Assembly: GCA_964503125.1 (NCBI GenBank)
Contig: CAZCZE010000024.1
Span: 53,626-117,625, forward strand
DNA from: FEN-1219 sp964503125
GTDB taxonomy: Bacteria > Pseudomonadota > Gammaproteobacteria > Steroidobacterales > Rariloculaceae
Direction of reading: 5' to 3'
DNA length: 64,000 nt
The notes beneath the pieces were generated by a model that saw only the letters and a program-made list of their open reading frames with translations, was not told the DNA's origin and ran no database searches. The position numbers and the translations under genes were made by a program. This document shows, piece after piece, positions 32,783 through 41,532 of this stretch (position 1 is its first letter; each line of letters starts with the position of its first letter).

Positions 32783-33748
32783 ATGGATCTTCGCTCTCGT
32801 CGTTCGCGCCCGATCGCGGCCGCGGGGGCCGCGTTGCTCGCGGCCGGATTCCTGGCACCGGTGCTCGCCCAACAGAGCGCGCCGCCACCGCTCATCAAGC
32901 AGGATGCGGCCATCAAAGTCTCGGACCACGTGTTCGTGATCCTCGACTTGAACGTCGGCTTCGTGCCGAATGTAGGCATCGTCGTCGGCGAGCGTGCCAC
33001 GCTCATCGTCGACACGGGGCTCGGCGACCGCAACGGCGCGATCGTCCTCGCCGAGGCGCGCAAGCTCGGGGACAACACCGAGTTCGTTCTCACGGCCACG
33101 CACTTTCACCCCGAGCACGACCTGGGCGCGACGGCATTCCCGGACGACGCCAAGATGGTACGCTGGCGCGAGCAGCAGGCCGAGGCCGACGAGGTCGGCG
33201 CGCAAACGATCGAGCGTTTCAAACAATTCTCGCCCGTCGTTGCCGAGCTCTTGGCCGATGCGCGCTTTCGGCCCGTCGACACGCTGTTCGACCAAGAGCA
33301 CACGGTCGATCTCGGCGGCGTGCGCGTGCGCGTCATGGGCGCGGGGCCGAATCACACGCGCGGCGACACGGTCATGTTCGTCGAAGAGGACCGCGTGCTG
33401 TTCACGGGCGACGTCGTGATGGGCGTGTTCCCGTCGGCGAGCGCGCAAGGCAGTGTCGACCAATGGCTCGCGAATCTCGCGGCGTACGACGCGCTCGCGC
33501 CCGCCGTCGTCGTGCCGGCCCACGGGCGGCTCGGCGGCGTCAATTTCGTGCGGCGCTATAGCGATTATTTCTCGGCCGTGCGCGAGCGCACGCGTGCCGC
33601 GAAGAGCGCGGGCCAAACGCTCGAAGCAGCTCAGGCCGCGATTGCGCCGGCCATCGCCGAGCAGTTCGTTGACCTCGCGCCGCCTACCGGCTCGCCCACG
33701 GGCCGCATCAATGCCGCAATCGCGGCCGCGTACCGCGAGGCGCCTTAG
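32783..33748 (+). CDS. exported MBL-fold metallo-hydrolase
   Basis: Secreted metallo-beta-lactamase-fold hydrolase of 321 residues. A Sec signal (about 1-30, ending VLAQQ) precedes the fold. The metal motif is THFHPEHDLG, with Glu at the position that is often Asp in HxHxDH; further ligands are in GPNHTRGD, TGDVVMG and PAHGR. These features place it with the broad periplasmic subgroup that includes quinoprotein relay-associated and B3-like proteins, but no beta-lactamase activity is implied. Start ATG 32783, GGAG about 8 bases upstream. Alone on its strand; convergent with the ParA gene. Confidence 0.86.
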   Translation: MDLRSRRSRPIAAAGAALLAAGFLAPVLAQQSAPPPLIKQDAAIKVSDHVFVILDLNVGFVPNVGIVVGERATLIVDTGLGDRNGAIVLAEARKLGDNTEFVLTATHFHPEHDLGATAFPDDAKMVRWREQQAEADEVGAQTIERFKQFSPVVAELLADARFRPVDTLFDQEHTVDLGGVRVRVMGAGPNHTRGDTVMFVEEDRVLFTGDVVMGVFPSASAQGSVDQWLANLAAYDALAPAVVVPAHGRLGGVNFVRRYSDYFSAVRERTRAAKSAGQTLEAAQAAIAPAIAEQFVDLAPPTGSPTGRINAAIAAAYREAP

Positions 33749-33786
33749 TCGGTTGGAGTGCGCGCACTGGGGCGCGCGGCGACGGG

Positions 33787-34497
33787 CTAGGCGCGCGCCG
33801 CGTTGATCGGCACGACGTTGCTGGCCCCGGCGTCGGCGACGGGATCTTCGCCGGAAACCCAGCGCACGAGGGGTTGGAACTCGCGCAGCTCGTCGCTACA
33901 GGCGTCGGCCGGCAGATCGAATATGCCGAGGCCGGTCTCGGCGGCCTCGACGTAGACGTCGGAGTCGCTGACGCGGCCCAGGAACGCGATGCCGAGCGAG
34001 GCGACGAAGCGCTCGAGCGGCGCGTACACGGGCTTGCCGCTGCGCACGCGGTTAGCCACGACGGCCACGCGGATGTTGCGGAAGCGCACGTGGCCGACGA
34101 GCAACAGCTCTTTGATGAAATTGGCCGTCGCGTGCACGTCGATGGACGACGGCGCCACGGGGATCAAGATCGACTGCGTGCGCGCGAGCAAGTCCTGGAG
34201 CAGCAGCCGCGACGGCCCGGCCGGGGCATCGATGATCAACTGCTTCGTGTCGCGCGGAATCTGCCGGCGGCCGCTCTGGAGCCCGGCGCCGTGGCGAGCG
34301 GCAAGATCGGCGCCGTGGATCTTGCGCGCGTCGCTGCTGCGCTGCGCGAGCCAGTTCAGGCTCGAGCCTTGCGGATCGAAATCGGCGATCGTGGTCGGGA
34401 TGTCGCGCGCGGCGAAGTAGCTCGCGAGATTCGTGGTGATCGTGGTCTTGCCGACGCCGCCCTTGGCGTTGACGACCAACGTCGTGTTCATGGACAT
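33787..34497 (-). CDS. orphan ParA-family ATPase
   Basis: Cytosolic deviant-Walker ATPase of 236 residues. The N-terminus has the signature KGGVGKTTITTNLASYFA (about 11-28), then DFDPQGSSLNWL (Walker A') and IIDAPAG (switch II). The size fits small ParA/MinD-like positioning proteins. No parB or parS-like gene adjoins, so it may position a protein cargo rather than DNA. Start ATG 34497; an ATG two codons in is possible. Divergent from the VOC-tail gene. Target unknown. Confidence 0.9.
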   Translation of the reverse strand: MSMNTTLVVNAKGGVGKTTITTNLASYFAARDIPTTIADFDPQGSSLNWLAQRSSDARKIHGADLAARHGAGLQSGRRQIPRDTKQLIIDAPAGPSRLLLQDLLARTQSILIPVAPSSIDVHATANFIKELLLVGHVRFRNIRVAVVANRVRSGKPVYAPLERFVASLGIAFLGRVSDSDVYVEAAETGLGIFDLPADACSDELREFQPLVRWVSGEDPVADAGASNVVPINAARA

Positions 34498-34725
34498 CCG
34501 ACTTGCTTCCCTGCGTCCGTGCGAGCTTAAGTCAAAGCGTCATGAATGCTAACCTTTTCGCGCCTGGCTGCCTGCGACCCCGGTCACAGACAAGCGCGGC
34601 CTCGGCCTGGCGCGCGGGACGGGCGCCCGCGCGGCCCTTGCGTCGGCTACGGGGCGGGGTCACGATCAGGTGTCGCCGAGCCCAAGGCTCGCGCCAGCGT
34701 CATCGTCACGACAGCGGAGGATTGC

Positions 34726-35742
34726 ATGGCAGACCCCACCGTCCGCGGCCGATTCGTTTGGCACGAATTGTGGACCCCGAACCCGGCCGGCGCGCACGAG
34801 TTCTATTCGCACGTCGTCGGCTGGCGCACGCAGGCCTGGGAGCACGACCCTTCGTACTCCCTGTTCGTCGGGCCGAACGGCCCGCTCGGCGGCGCCGAGG
34901 CGAAACGAGCCGGAACGCCGCAGTGGCTGCCCTACGTCGGCGTCACGGACGTCGACGCGACGGCGGCAACGGCGACGCGGCTCGGCGGCCGGGCGCACAC
35001 GCCGCCGGCCGACCTGCCGAACGGCGGGCGGCACGCCGTGCTCGTCGATCCGCAAGGCGCGACCTTCGGCATTCACGCTTCGAAAGCGAAGCCCGCCCCC
35101 GACGTGGCGGCGGCGGTCGGCGAGCTCTCGTGGCACGAGCTCGCGACCAACGGAGCGCCCGAGACGGCTTTCGCGTTCTACACAGCGCTGTTCGGTTGGG
35201 ACGAGATCAACCGTTTCGACATGGGCCCGATGGGCACGTACCTGATCTTCGGCCGCAACGGCGCGCAGCTCGGCGGCATGTTCGACAAGGGCGCGGCCGG
35301 TAAGCCGGGCGCGGCCTATTGGCTCGGCTACGTGCGCGTCGACGACTTGGACAGCGCCGTCGAGCGCACCAAGGGCGCACGCGGCTCGGTGCTCACGGGG
35401 CCGATGGACGTGCCTGGCGGCGATCGAATCGCCCAGGTCATGGATCCGCACGGCGCGTTCTTCGCGTTGCACTTGCTCGCCGCGGACAAGGGCGCGGCCA
35501 AGCCGCGCGCGAAGCCCCCGGCAGCTCCGCCCCGCGCACCGGCCAAGGCCGCCAAGAGCCCGCCCGCGGCGAAACCACCGCCGAAGAAAGCGGCCCGCAA
35601 GGCCCCGAAACCTGCTGCCAAGAAGCCCGCGGCGAAGAAGGCTGCGAAGACCAAGCCCCGCGCAGCGGCCGGTAAGAAGAGAAGCGGCGGCAAGCCCCCG
35701 AAGAAACGCGGTAAGGCGGGGGCGAAACCGAAGCGCCGCTAG
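34726..35742 (+). CDS. double VOC-domain protein with Lys/Ala/Pro-rich histone-like tail
   Basis: Cytosolic protein of 338 residues. The first ~250 hold two VOC units (RGRFVWHELWTPNPAGAHEF and SWHELATNGAPETAFAFYTA), the arrangement of glyoxalase-like hydrolases and antibiotic-binding proteins. From about residue 255 to the end is a low-complexity tail of Lys, Ala, Pro and Arg (PAKAAKSPPAAKPPPKKAAR and similar), resembling histone H1 or AlgP-type tails, likely to bind DNA or RNA. I start at ATG 34726, with GCGGAGG about 6 bases upstream; the longer frame upstream shows no homology. Function of the fusion unknown. Confidence 0.83.
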   Translation: MADPTVRGRFVWHELWTPNPAGAHEFYSHVVGWRTQAWEHDPSYSLFVGPNGPLGGAEAKRAGTPQWLPYVGVTDVDATAATATRLGGRAHTPPADLPNGGRHAVLVDPQGATFGIHASKAKPAPDVAAAVGELSWHELATNGAPETAFAFYTALFGWDEINRFDMGPMGTYLIFGRNGAQLGGMFDKGAAGKPGAAYWLGYVRVDDLDSAVERTKGARGSVLTGPMDVPGGDRIAQVMDPHGAFFALHLLAADKGAAKPRAKPPAAPPRAPAKAAKSPPAAKPPPKKAARKAPKPAAKKPAAKKAAKTKPRAAAGKKRSGGKPPKKRGKAGAKPKRR

Positions 35743-35812
35743 CTCACCGGCGCGCCGCGGGACGCCGCGGACACCGTGTGCTCGGCGCCGCGCGTTAGCG
35801 CACTTGCAGCCG

Positions 35813-36760
35813 CTAGCGCGGCAGCGCCGCGCCCGGCGCCGAACGGCCCTGCTCGAACACCTTGGTCGCCATCGCGATCATGCCGGCGATGTCGCTGACG
35901 CTGGCCGGTATCACGAGCGTGTTGGAAGTGCGTGCCAGGTTGCCGAACTGGCGCACGTACTCCTCGGCGATCCGCAATTGCATGGCCTCGCGGCCGCCCG
36001 CCGCGCTGACGGCTTCCGCGACGCGCCGCAAGCCTTCCGCGGTCGCCGTGGCGACGGCGAGAATCGCCTCTGCCTCGCCGGCCGCTTCGTTGATCTGCTG
36101 CTGCCGCGAGGCTTCCGATTCCTTGATCACGCGCTGCTTCTCGCCCTCGGCCTGGTTGATCTTGGCGTCGCGCTCGCCTTCGGACGTGAGGATCACGGCG
36201 CGCTTCTCCCGCTCGGCGCGCATCTGCTTCTCCATCGCCTGGATGACCTCGCGCGGCGGATTGATGTTCTTGATCTCGTAGCGCAGCACCTTCACGCCCC
36301 AAGGCTCGGACGCCTTGTCGAGCTCGCTCACGACGTTGGTGTTGATCTTTCCGCGCTCCTCGAACGTACGGTCGAGCTCGATCTTACCGATCTCGCTGCG
36401 CAGCGTGGTCTGCGCGAGCTGCGTGATCGCGAACTCGAAGTTGGCGATGCCGTACGAAGCGCGCGCGGCATCGAGCACCTGCATATAGAGCACGCCGTCG
36501 ATGCCGACCTGCACGTTGTCCTTCGTGATGCAGATCTGCTCGGGGATGTCGATCGCGGCTTCCTTCAAGCTGTGGCGGTAGGCCACTTTCTCCATGAGCG
36601 GAATCAGAATGTGGAAGCCCGCGTTGAGGGTGCTGCTGTACTTGCCGAGCCGCTGCACGATGTAGGCACTCTGCTGCGGCACGACGATCGCCGTTTTCAT
36701 CAGCAGGACGAAAGCAAAGGCGACCAGAACGAACGCTATCAGAAAATCTGCCTGATCCAT
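35813..36760 (-). CDS. qmcA: SPFH/stomatin-like membrane protein QmcA
   Basis: Inner-membrane scaffold of the stomatin/prohibitin class, thought to form large ring complexes with proteases and organise membrane lipids. The 315-residue protein has an N-terminal helix (about 5-25), the SPFH domain (VPQQSAYIVQRLGKYSSTLN through about 210), and a charged coiled coil rich in Glu/Arg/Ala (ASRQQQINEAAGEAEAILAV). Start ATG 36760, 21 bp after the stop of nfeD. The nfeD-qmcA pairing is typical and the two proteins act together. Confidence 0.93.
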   Translation of the reverse strand: MDQADFLIAFVLVAFAFVLLMKTAIVVPQQSAYIVQRLGKYSSTLNAGFHILIPLMEKVAYRHSLKEAAIDIPEQICITKDNVQVGIDGVLYMQVLDAARASYGIANFEFAITQLAQTTLRSEIGKIELDRTFEERGKINTNVVSELDKASEPWGVKVLRYEIKNINPPREVIQAMEKQMRAEREKRAVILTSEGERDAKINQAEGEKQRVIKESEASRQQQINEAAGEAEAILAVATATAEGLRRVAEAVSAAGGREAMQLRIAEEYVRQFGNLARTSNTLVIPASVSDIAGMIAMATKVFEQGRSAPGAALPR

Positions 36761-36781
36761 CTTGTTCTCCGGGGGTGTGGC

Positions 36782-37213
36782 TTAAGAGGCGCGCACCTTC
36801 AACGTGAGGCCGTCGATCGACTCGATGCGGGCCGTGGCGCCGGCCGCAATCGGCCGTTCCCCCACGTTGAGCGCTGTCCAGCCGCTCCCACGGTGCTCGA
36901 TTCGGCACGACTTACCGGGCGCGAGATCCTGGGTAACCAGAACATCTTTGTCGACGTCGCCGCTGACCTTGCCGAGCGGCCTGGCCATGAGCTTCAAATA
37001 GATCTGTCGGCGCAGCGTAAACATCGAGGCGATTGCCAACGTCGCGAACGCCAACCATTGCACGGTCACGGGCAGCTCGATCCCGAGGAACCCGAGCAAC
37101 CCGAGGAGAAGCGCAGCCAAGCCCGCGAATACGAGATAGAACTGCGCATCGAGCGCCAATAGCTCGACGCCGAGCAGCACTACCCCGAGAATGCACCAAC
37201 TCCACCAGGCCAT
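36782..37213 (-). CDS. NfeD-family membrane protein
   Basis: A 143-residue short NfeD protein: three to four hydrophobic helices in the first ~90 residues (WWSWCILGVVLLGVELLALD, LAALLLGLLGFLGIELPV), then a C-terminal OB-fold (KDVLVTQDLAPGKSCRIEHR, GSGWTALN) that contacts the SPFH partner. It precedes qmcA by 21 bp. Start ATG 37213; a GGGGG run lies upstream and a GATAAT that may be a -10 box is further up. Housekeeping membrane-quality role inferred from the family. Confidence 0.9.
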   Translation of the reverse strand: MAWWSWCILGVVLLGVELLALDAQFYLVFAGLAALLLGLLGFLGIELPVTVQWLAFATLAIASMFTLRRQIYLKLMARPLGKVSGDVDKDVLVTQDLAPGKSCRIEHRGSGWTALNVGERPIAAGATARIESIDGLTLKVRAS

Positions 37214-37267
37214 GTGTGTCCCCCGCGAAGAAGCAACGGTCGATTATCTGGGCCGGACCGCGTAGGC

Positions 37268-37645
37268 TCAAGGGCCGCGAACGGCGTCGAGCTTTTTCAG
37301 CACGGATTTCGGGGCCGTGAGCCGGTAACTGCGTTCGACGACTTGAGCCACCTCGCGCCAGTCTACGCGGCCACGATCGAGCCTAAGGCCGAACCAGCCG
37401 CGCGGCCCGATGTAGGCCGGCAAGTAGAAGCGCTCGGGCTCGCGGCGCGCGCGATCCACGTTCTCGCCGAGCTCCGATTTCACGCACACCGAGACGATAC
37501 CGTCGCCGTGGTGGTCGTCGAGAAAATACGCGAACACCTTGCCGCGCACGCGATAGATGGTGTGGTCACCCTTGTCCTCGTGCTCGGCGCCCGGCAACGC
37601 CCGGCACATGGCGGTCACGCGCTCGCGCTTATCGTTCTTGGCCAT
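37268..37645 (-). CDS. MmcQ/YjbR-family DNA-binding-like protein
   Basis: Small cytosolic protein of 125 residues with the MmcQ/YjbR (CyaY-like/double-wing) pattern: CRALPGAEHEDKGDHTIYRV, then KVFAYFLDDHHGDGIVSVCV, and YIGPRGWFGLRLDRGRVDWR near the C-terminus. Function unclear; DNA binding is suggested for the family. I start at ATG 37645 (MAKNDKRERV), which fits the family length; the frame extends upstream without similarity. Ends 54 bp before the nfeD start, on the same strand. Confidence 0.85.
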   Translation of the reverse strand: MAKNDKRERVTAMCRALPGAEHEDKGDHTIYRVRGKVFAYFLDDHHGDGIVSVCVKSELGENVDRARREPERFYLPAYIGPRGWFGLRLDRGRVDWREVAQVVERSYRLTAPKSVLKKLDAVRGP

Positions 37646-37790
37646 CCTGAGGTTCCGCCGAGTGCCGGGTTTCAGTCTAGCGTTCGTGCGCCATGCGCGA
37701 GAGCCCGTTAGCGGGTTACGTAGATATACCGATGGCTTTCGGTCTCGGGCTCGGGGCAAACTGACCGCAGATCACGGAGTTAGGTGAAAC

Positions 37791-39275
37791 ATGCGCGTGG
37801 GTCTTATGGCGCCGTTGCCGGCAGGGCTCGTCCTCTGCCTGGTCGCAGGCTGCGAGCCCGCGGCTGAGACGCCGAGCACGCCGCCGCTGGCCGCGCGCGA
37901 CGTGAGCCAGCCCGAGGGCTGGGCCGACGAGCTCGCGATGTCGCAGCCTCGCGACCTGAACCCCGACCCCAACGTCCTCGAGATCGAGCTCACGGCCCGC
38001 GTCACCGACATCGAGATCCTGCCGGGGAAGAAGACCAAGGCCTGGACCTACAACGGCATGGTGCCGGGGCCGTTCATCAAGGCTAAGGTCGGCGACCGCG
38101 TCATCGTGCACTTCAGGAACGAGCTGCCCGACGCAACCACGATCCACTGGCACGGGCTGCGCGTGCCGAACGACATGGACGGCGCACCGGGCGTGACCCA
38201 GCAGCCGATCGAGCCCGGCGGCGAGTTCCACTTCGATTACACGCTGACCGACGCCGGCACGTATTGGTATCACCCGCACCTCGATTCGTCGACCCAAGTG
38301 GGCCGCGGCCTCTACGGAGCGCTGCTCGTCGAGGATCCCGCCGACCCCGACGTCTTCGGCGACGACCTCGTCATGATCCTCTCCGACATGGGCTTGAACG
38401 AGCAGGGAGAGCTGCTGCCGGCCGACACGGGCGGCCATTTCGGCGATCTCTTCGGCCGCGAGGGCGCCGTGCTGCTCGTCAACGGCAAGGTGCGCCCGAC
38501 GCTCAAGGTGCGCAACGGCAAGCAGCAGCGCTGGCGCATCATCAACGCGACGCGGGCGCGCTACTACAACCTGCGGCTGCGCAACCATCGGTTCATGCGG
38601 CTCGGCGGCGACAACGGCCTCGCGGCGCGCTCGGCGGACGTCTACAACCTCATCGTGACGCCCGGCGAGCGTGCCGACGCCGTGTTCACGCCGGCCGACG
38701 CACCCGGCAGCCGCAACGTGCTGCGCTGGGTGCCGACCGAGCGCGGCTACGGCAGCACGTTCAATCGTTCGGCCGAGGAGATGCTGCTCATCGAGACCGT
38801 GGCCGACGCGCCCGTGACGCCCGAGCCGATTCCGACCGAGCTACGCGCGATCGAGCCGCTCGACGTCGCGAACGCGACCCATCGGCAGATCGATCTCACG
38901 ATCGCCATCACCTCGACCGTCGAGATGGGCATCAACGGCGTCCCGTACTGGAAGAACAAGCCGCTCGAGGCGACGCTCGGCGAGACGCAGGTCTGGCGCA
39001 TCGTCAACGACACCGACTTCTCGCACCCGTTCCACCTGCACGGCTACTTCTTCCAGGTGCAGGATCCGAACCGCGTGCCCGAGTGGAAGGATACGGTGAA
39101 CGTGCCGACGAAATCGGAGCTCACGATTGCCGTGCGGTTCGACGACCGGCCCGGCGCCTGGATGTACCACTGCCACATCCTCGACCACGCCGAGGCCGGG
39201 ATGATGGGGACGCTCATCGTGCGCGACCCGAGCGCGCCGGCCGCGGACCTACCGCTCCCCGTGCACCGGCACTGA
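37791..39275 (+). CDS. multicopper oxidase lipoprotein
   Basis: Periplasmic multicopper oxidase of 494 residues with a lipoprotein signal (lipobox around LVAGC, Cys21). Cupredoxin domains carry all four copper-binding motifs: HWHG near residue 119, YHPHL near 160, SHPFHLHG near 410 and HCHILDHAEAGMM near 458, where the Met is the type-1 copper ligand. Such enzymes oxidise phenols or metals (Cu+, Mn2+) while reducing oxygen to water. There is no Met-rich CueO-type insert, so copper-specific function is uncertain. Start ATG 37791; no copper operon neighbours. Convergent with the VOC gene, 3 bp apart. Confidence 0.92.
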   Translation: MRVGLMAPLPAGLVLCLVAGCEPAAETPSTPPLAARDVSQPEGWADELAMSQPRDLNPDPNVLEIELTARVTDIEILPGKKTKAWTYNGMVPGPFIKAKVGDRVIVHFRNELPDATTIHWHGLRVPNDMDGAPGVTQQPIEPGGEFHFDYTLTDAGTYWYHPHLDSSTQVGRGLYGALLVEDPADPDVFGDDLVMILSDMGLNEQGELLPADTGGHFGDLFGREGAVLLVNGKVRPTLKVRNGKQQRWRIINATRARYYNLRLRNHRFMRLGGDNGLAARSADVYNLIVTPGERADAVFTPADAPGSRNVLRWVPTERGYGSTFNRSAEEMLLIETVADAPVTPEPIPTELRAIEPLDVANATHRQIDLTIAITSTVEMGINGVPYWKNKPLEATLGETQVWRIVNDTDFSHPFHLHGYFFQVQDPNRVPEWKDTVNVPTKSELTIAVRFDDRPGAWMYHCHILDHAEAGMMGTLIVRDPSAPAADLPLPVHRH

Positions 39276-39278
39276 GGC

Positions 39279-39698
39279 TCAGGGCTCGGTGTACTCGGCC
39301 ACCTCGACGAGGTTGCCGTCGGGGTCGCGAAAATAGATCGAGTTGAGCGCACCCCGCGCGCCGCGCCGCGGCACGGGCCCCGCCTCAATCGCGATGCCCT
39401 GCGCGCGCAAGTGGGCCAGCACTTCGGCGAGCGGCACGGTCGCGAGCAAACAGAAATCGCCCGAGCCGAACGTGGGTTTCCGCGCCTTGGTCGGCGTTGT
39501 CGTGGCCCGGTCTTGCAGGTTGATCTTCTGGTTGCCGAACTTGAGAGCGCGGCGCGCCTGGCCGTCCGGGCCTTCGAACAGCTCGCGCGTGAAACCGAGC
39601 GCGCGCTCGTAGAACGTCAGCGTCGCCTCGATGTCGGCGACCGTGAGAACGAGGTGGTCGAGGCGGTCGGCGAGCAATATCGTGCGCGGCGCGGTCAC
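39279..39698 (-). CDS. VOC-family protein (extradiol-dioxygenase-like)
   Basis: Cytosolic protein of 139 residues with the VOC metal-binding pattern: LDHLVLTVADIEATLTFYER, the FGNQKINLQD strand and SIYFRDPDGNLVEVAEY, whose His near the N-terminus and Glu near the C-terminus (DGNLVE) are typical metal ligands. Related proteins are called glyoxalase/dioxygenase-like; substrate unknown. Start ATG 39698 overlaps the stop of the upstream zinc-ribbon gene by 4 bp (ATGA), so they are coupled. Confidence 0.87.
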   Translation of the reverse strand: MTAPRTILLADRLDHLVLTVADIEATLTFYERALGFTRELFEGPDGQARRALKFGNQKINLQDRATTTPTKARKPTFGSGDFCLLATVPLAEVLAHLRAQGIAIEAGPVPRRGARGALNSIYFRDPDGNLVEVAEYTEP

Positions 39699-40018
39699 GG
39701 GCTCGCGGGCTCGCCGTGCAAGCGCCTACCGAGCGTCAGCAGACACTTGTAACGCGCCGAGCGCAGCATCTTGTAGGCCGGGCGCACGCCTTTGACGGCG
39801 GTCCAGTCGCGGAGATTCTTCTCGATCGTCTCCCGGCTGTTCTCGGTGAGATAGTCCTTGATCGTGCGCTGCGTGTTGTTGGTCGAATCGACGCCGCAGT
39901 CGGAGCAGCGCCAGCGCCGGAGAACGACGTTCGTCGTGCGATCGATGTTGAGACAGACCGTGCAGACACTCCAGCCGTCGATGGGCTCGCGCTGCTCGAT
40001 GAGGGCCTCGTAGCTCAT
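39695..40018 (-). CDS. small protein with CxxC...CxxC zinc-ribbon-like motif
   Basis: Family not recognised. The 107-residue product has two CxxC pairs (CTVC and CSDC, about 17 residues apart) near residues 19-40, suggesting one structural zinc, then a helical basic C-terminus (RTIKDYLTENSRETIEKNLR). It is soluble without a signal. Start ATG 40018; its stop overlaps the VOC gene ATG by 4 bp. The pairing suggests a shared process, but none is evident from the sequences. Confidence 0.7.
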   Translation of the reverse strand: MSYEALIEQREPIDGWSVCTVCLNIDRTTNVVLRRWRCSDCGVDSTNNTQRTIKDYLTENSRETIEKNLRDWTAVKGVRPAYKMLRSARYKCLLTLGRRLHGEPASP

Positions 40019-40259
40019 GCCGCGCGGGCGCTACTGCCCGGCCCGGCGAGCATGGCCAACGCGGCCGGTACCAGGTTCACGCGCACTATGGCTCCGAGCG
40101 CGGCGGACGACACGCACGGCGCCGGGCTCCTCGGCACTAGAGCACGCGGCTCGCGGCGGCGTCAATCTGCCGCGCGCTCGTGCGGCTCAAGATTTTTCGT
40201 TAGCCTAAGAGACGATCTCGCCGCGGGGGCGCCGCCTTGCAGGGCACTGCGATTCACAC

Positions 40260-41417
40260 GTGAAGTTGAGCCAAGACCGCATCTTGACGACACACGTCGG
40301 CAGCTTGCCGCGCAGCGCAGCAGTCGTCGAGCTGCTCTACAAAAAAGAGAACGGCGAGGCCGTCGACGCGGCGGCTTTCGACGCAGCCGTTGCGACGGGC
40401 GTCGCCGCTGCCGTCGCCAAGCAGGTTGCGGCCGGCATCGACATCGTCAGCGACGGCGAGACGAGCAAAGTCGGCTATGCCACTTACATCAAGGACCGGC
40501 TGTCGGGCTTCGCGGGGCACTATCCGCGGCCGCCGCACCTCGATCTTGAGCCCTACCCCGAGCTCCGCGAAGCCATGACCCGCATGATCGGCACACAGGC
40601 GTTCAAGCGCGCGGCCTGCGTCGCGCCTATCGCGCTCGTCGACCGCACCGCGGGCGCCAAGGACATCGCCAACCTGCGCGCGGCGACGGCCGCGCAGCGG
40701 CCCGTCGAGGCGTTCATGAACGCCGCTTCGCCGGGCGTGGTCTCGGCATTTCAATCGAACCAGTACTATGCGAGCCACGAAGCCTACGTCGACGCCATCG
40801 TCGCCGCGATGAAGCCGGAGTACGACGCCATCGCAGCGGCCGGTTTCGTCTTGCAGCTCGATTGTCCCGACCTAGCGATGGCGCGGCATACGGCGTTCCA
40901 AGAGCTCGGCGAGGCCGAGTTCTTGAAGCGCGCCGCAACCCAAGTCGAGGCGCTCAACCATGCCGTGCGCGACATCCCCGCAGAGCGCATGCGCATGCAC
41001 ATCTGCTGGGGCAACTACGAGGGGCCGCACGATCACGACATCCCGCTCGAGAAGATTCTCGCGATCGTGCTCAAGGCCAAGCCCTCGGGGCTGTTGTTCG
41101 AGGCCGCGAACCCGCGACATCGCCACGAATGGGTCGTGTGGCGCGACGCGAATCTGCCCGAGGACAAGGTGCTGATCCCGGGCTGCATCTCGTCGACGAC
41201 GAACTACGTCGAGCACCCGCGGCTCATCGCGGAGCAGCTCTGCCAATATGCCGACATCGTCGGCCGCGAGCGCGTCATCGCCGGTGCGGATTGCGGCTTC
41301 GGCTCGTTCGCGGGGTATAGTCGCGTCGACCCCGCGATCGTCTACAAGAAGCTCGGCGCGCTCGCGGCAGGCGCCGCGCTCGCGACGGCGAGCCTCTGGG
41401 GCAAAGGACGGCGATAA
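40260..41417 (+). CDS. cobalamin-independent methionine synthase family protein (MetE C-terminal type)
   Basis: Zinc-dependent methyltransferase-like protein of 385 residues, equal to the catalytic half of MetE (Meth_synt_2). It begins TTHVGSLPRS, the usual start of these proteins, and shows zinc/substrate segments MRMHICWGNYEGPHDHDIPL, LLFEAANPRHRHEW and GADCGFGSFAGYS (Cys ligand). Short stand-alone forms methylate homocysteine or related thiols from donors other than methyl-tetrahydropteroyltriglutamate, so the donor is open. Start GTG 40260. Isolated between two minus-strand groups. Confidence 0.88.
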   Translation: MKLSQDRILTTHVGSLPRSAAVVELLYKKENGEAVDAAAFDAAVATGVAAAVAKQVAAGIDIVSDGETSKVGYATYIKDRLSGFAGHYPRPPHLDLEPYPELREAMTRMIGTQAFKRAACVAPIALVDRTAGAKDIANLRAATAAQRPVEAFMNAASPGVVSAFQSNQYYASHEAYVDAIVAAMKPEYDAIAAAGFVLQLDCPDLAMARHTAFQELGEAEFLKRAATQVEALNHAVRDIPAERMRMHICWGNYEGPHDHDIPLEKILAIVLKAKPSGLLFEAANPRHRHEWVVWRDANLPEDKVLIPGCISSTTNYVEHPRLIAEQLCQYADIVGRERVIAGADCGFGSFAGYSRVDPAIVYKKLGALAAGAALATASLWGKGRR

Positions 41418-41532
41418 GCGCGCACGGCTCCGCAGGCATCGAACCCACGTCCGCCGAGGTGCGCACGGTTCAAGGGCCACACGATCGCGGCCGCCCGGCC
41501 GATTTCCGCGGGCTTCGAGCTCGACGTGCCCG

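Noticed and set aside
32783..33748. Metallo-beta-lactamase (antibiotic resistance)
   Set aside because: Only the fold and a variant HxHxEHD motif are seen; many periplasmic hydrolases share this, so no resistance is claimed.
41418..41532. tRNA-like segment (GGTTCGAT-like on the minus strand)
   Set aside because: No T stem pairing, acceptor or anticodon arm can be drawn; treated as chance similarity.
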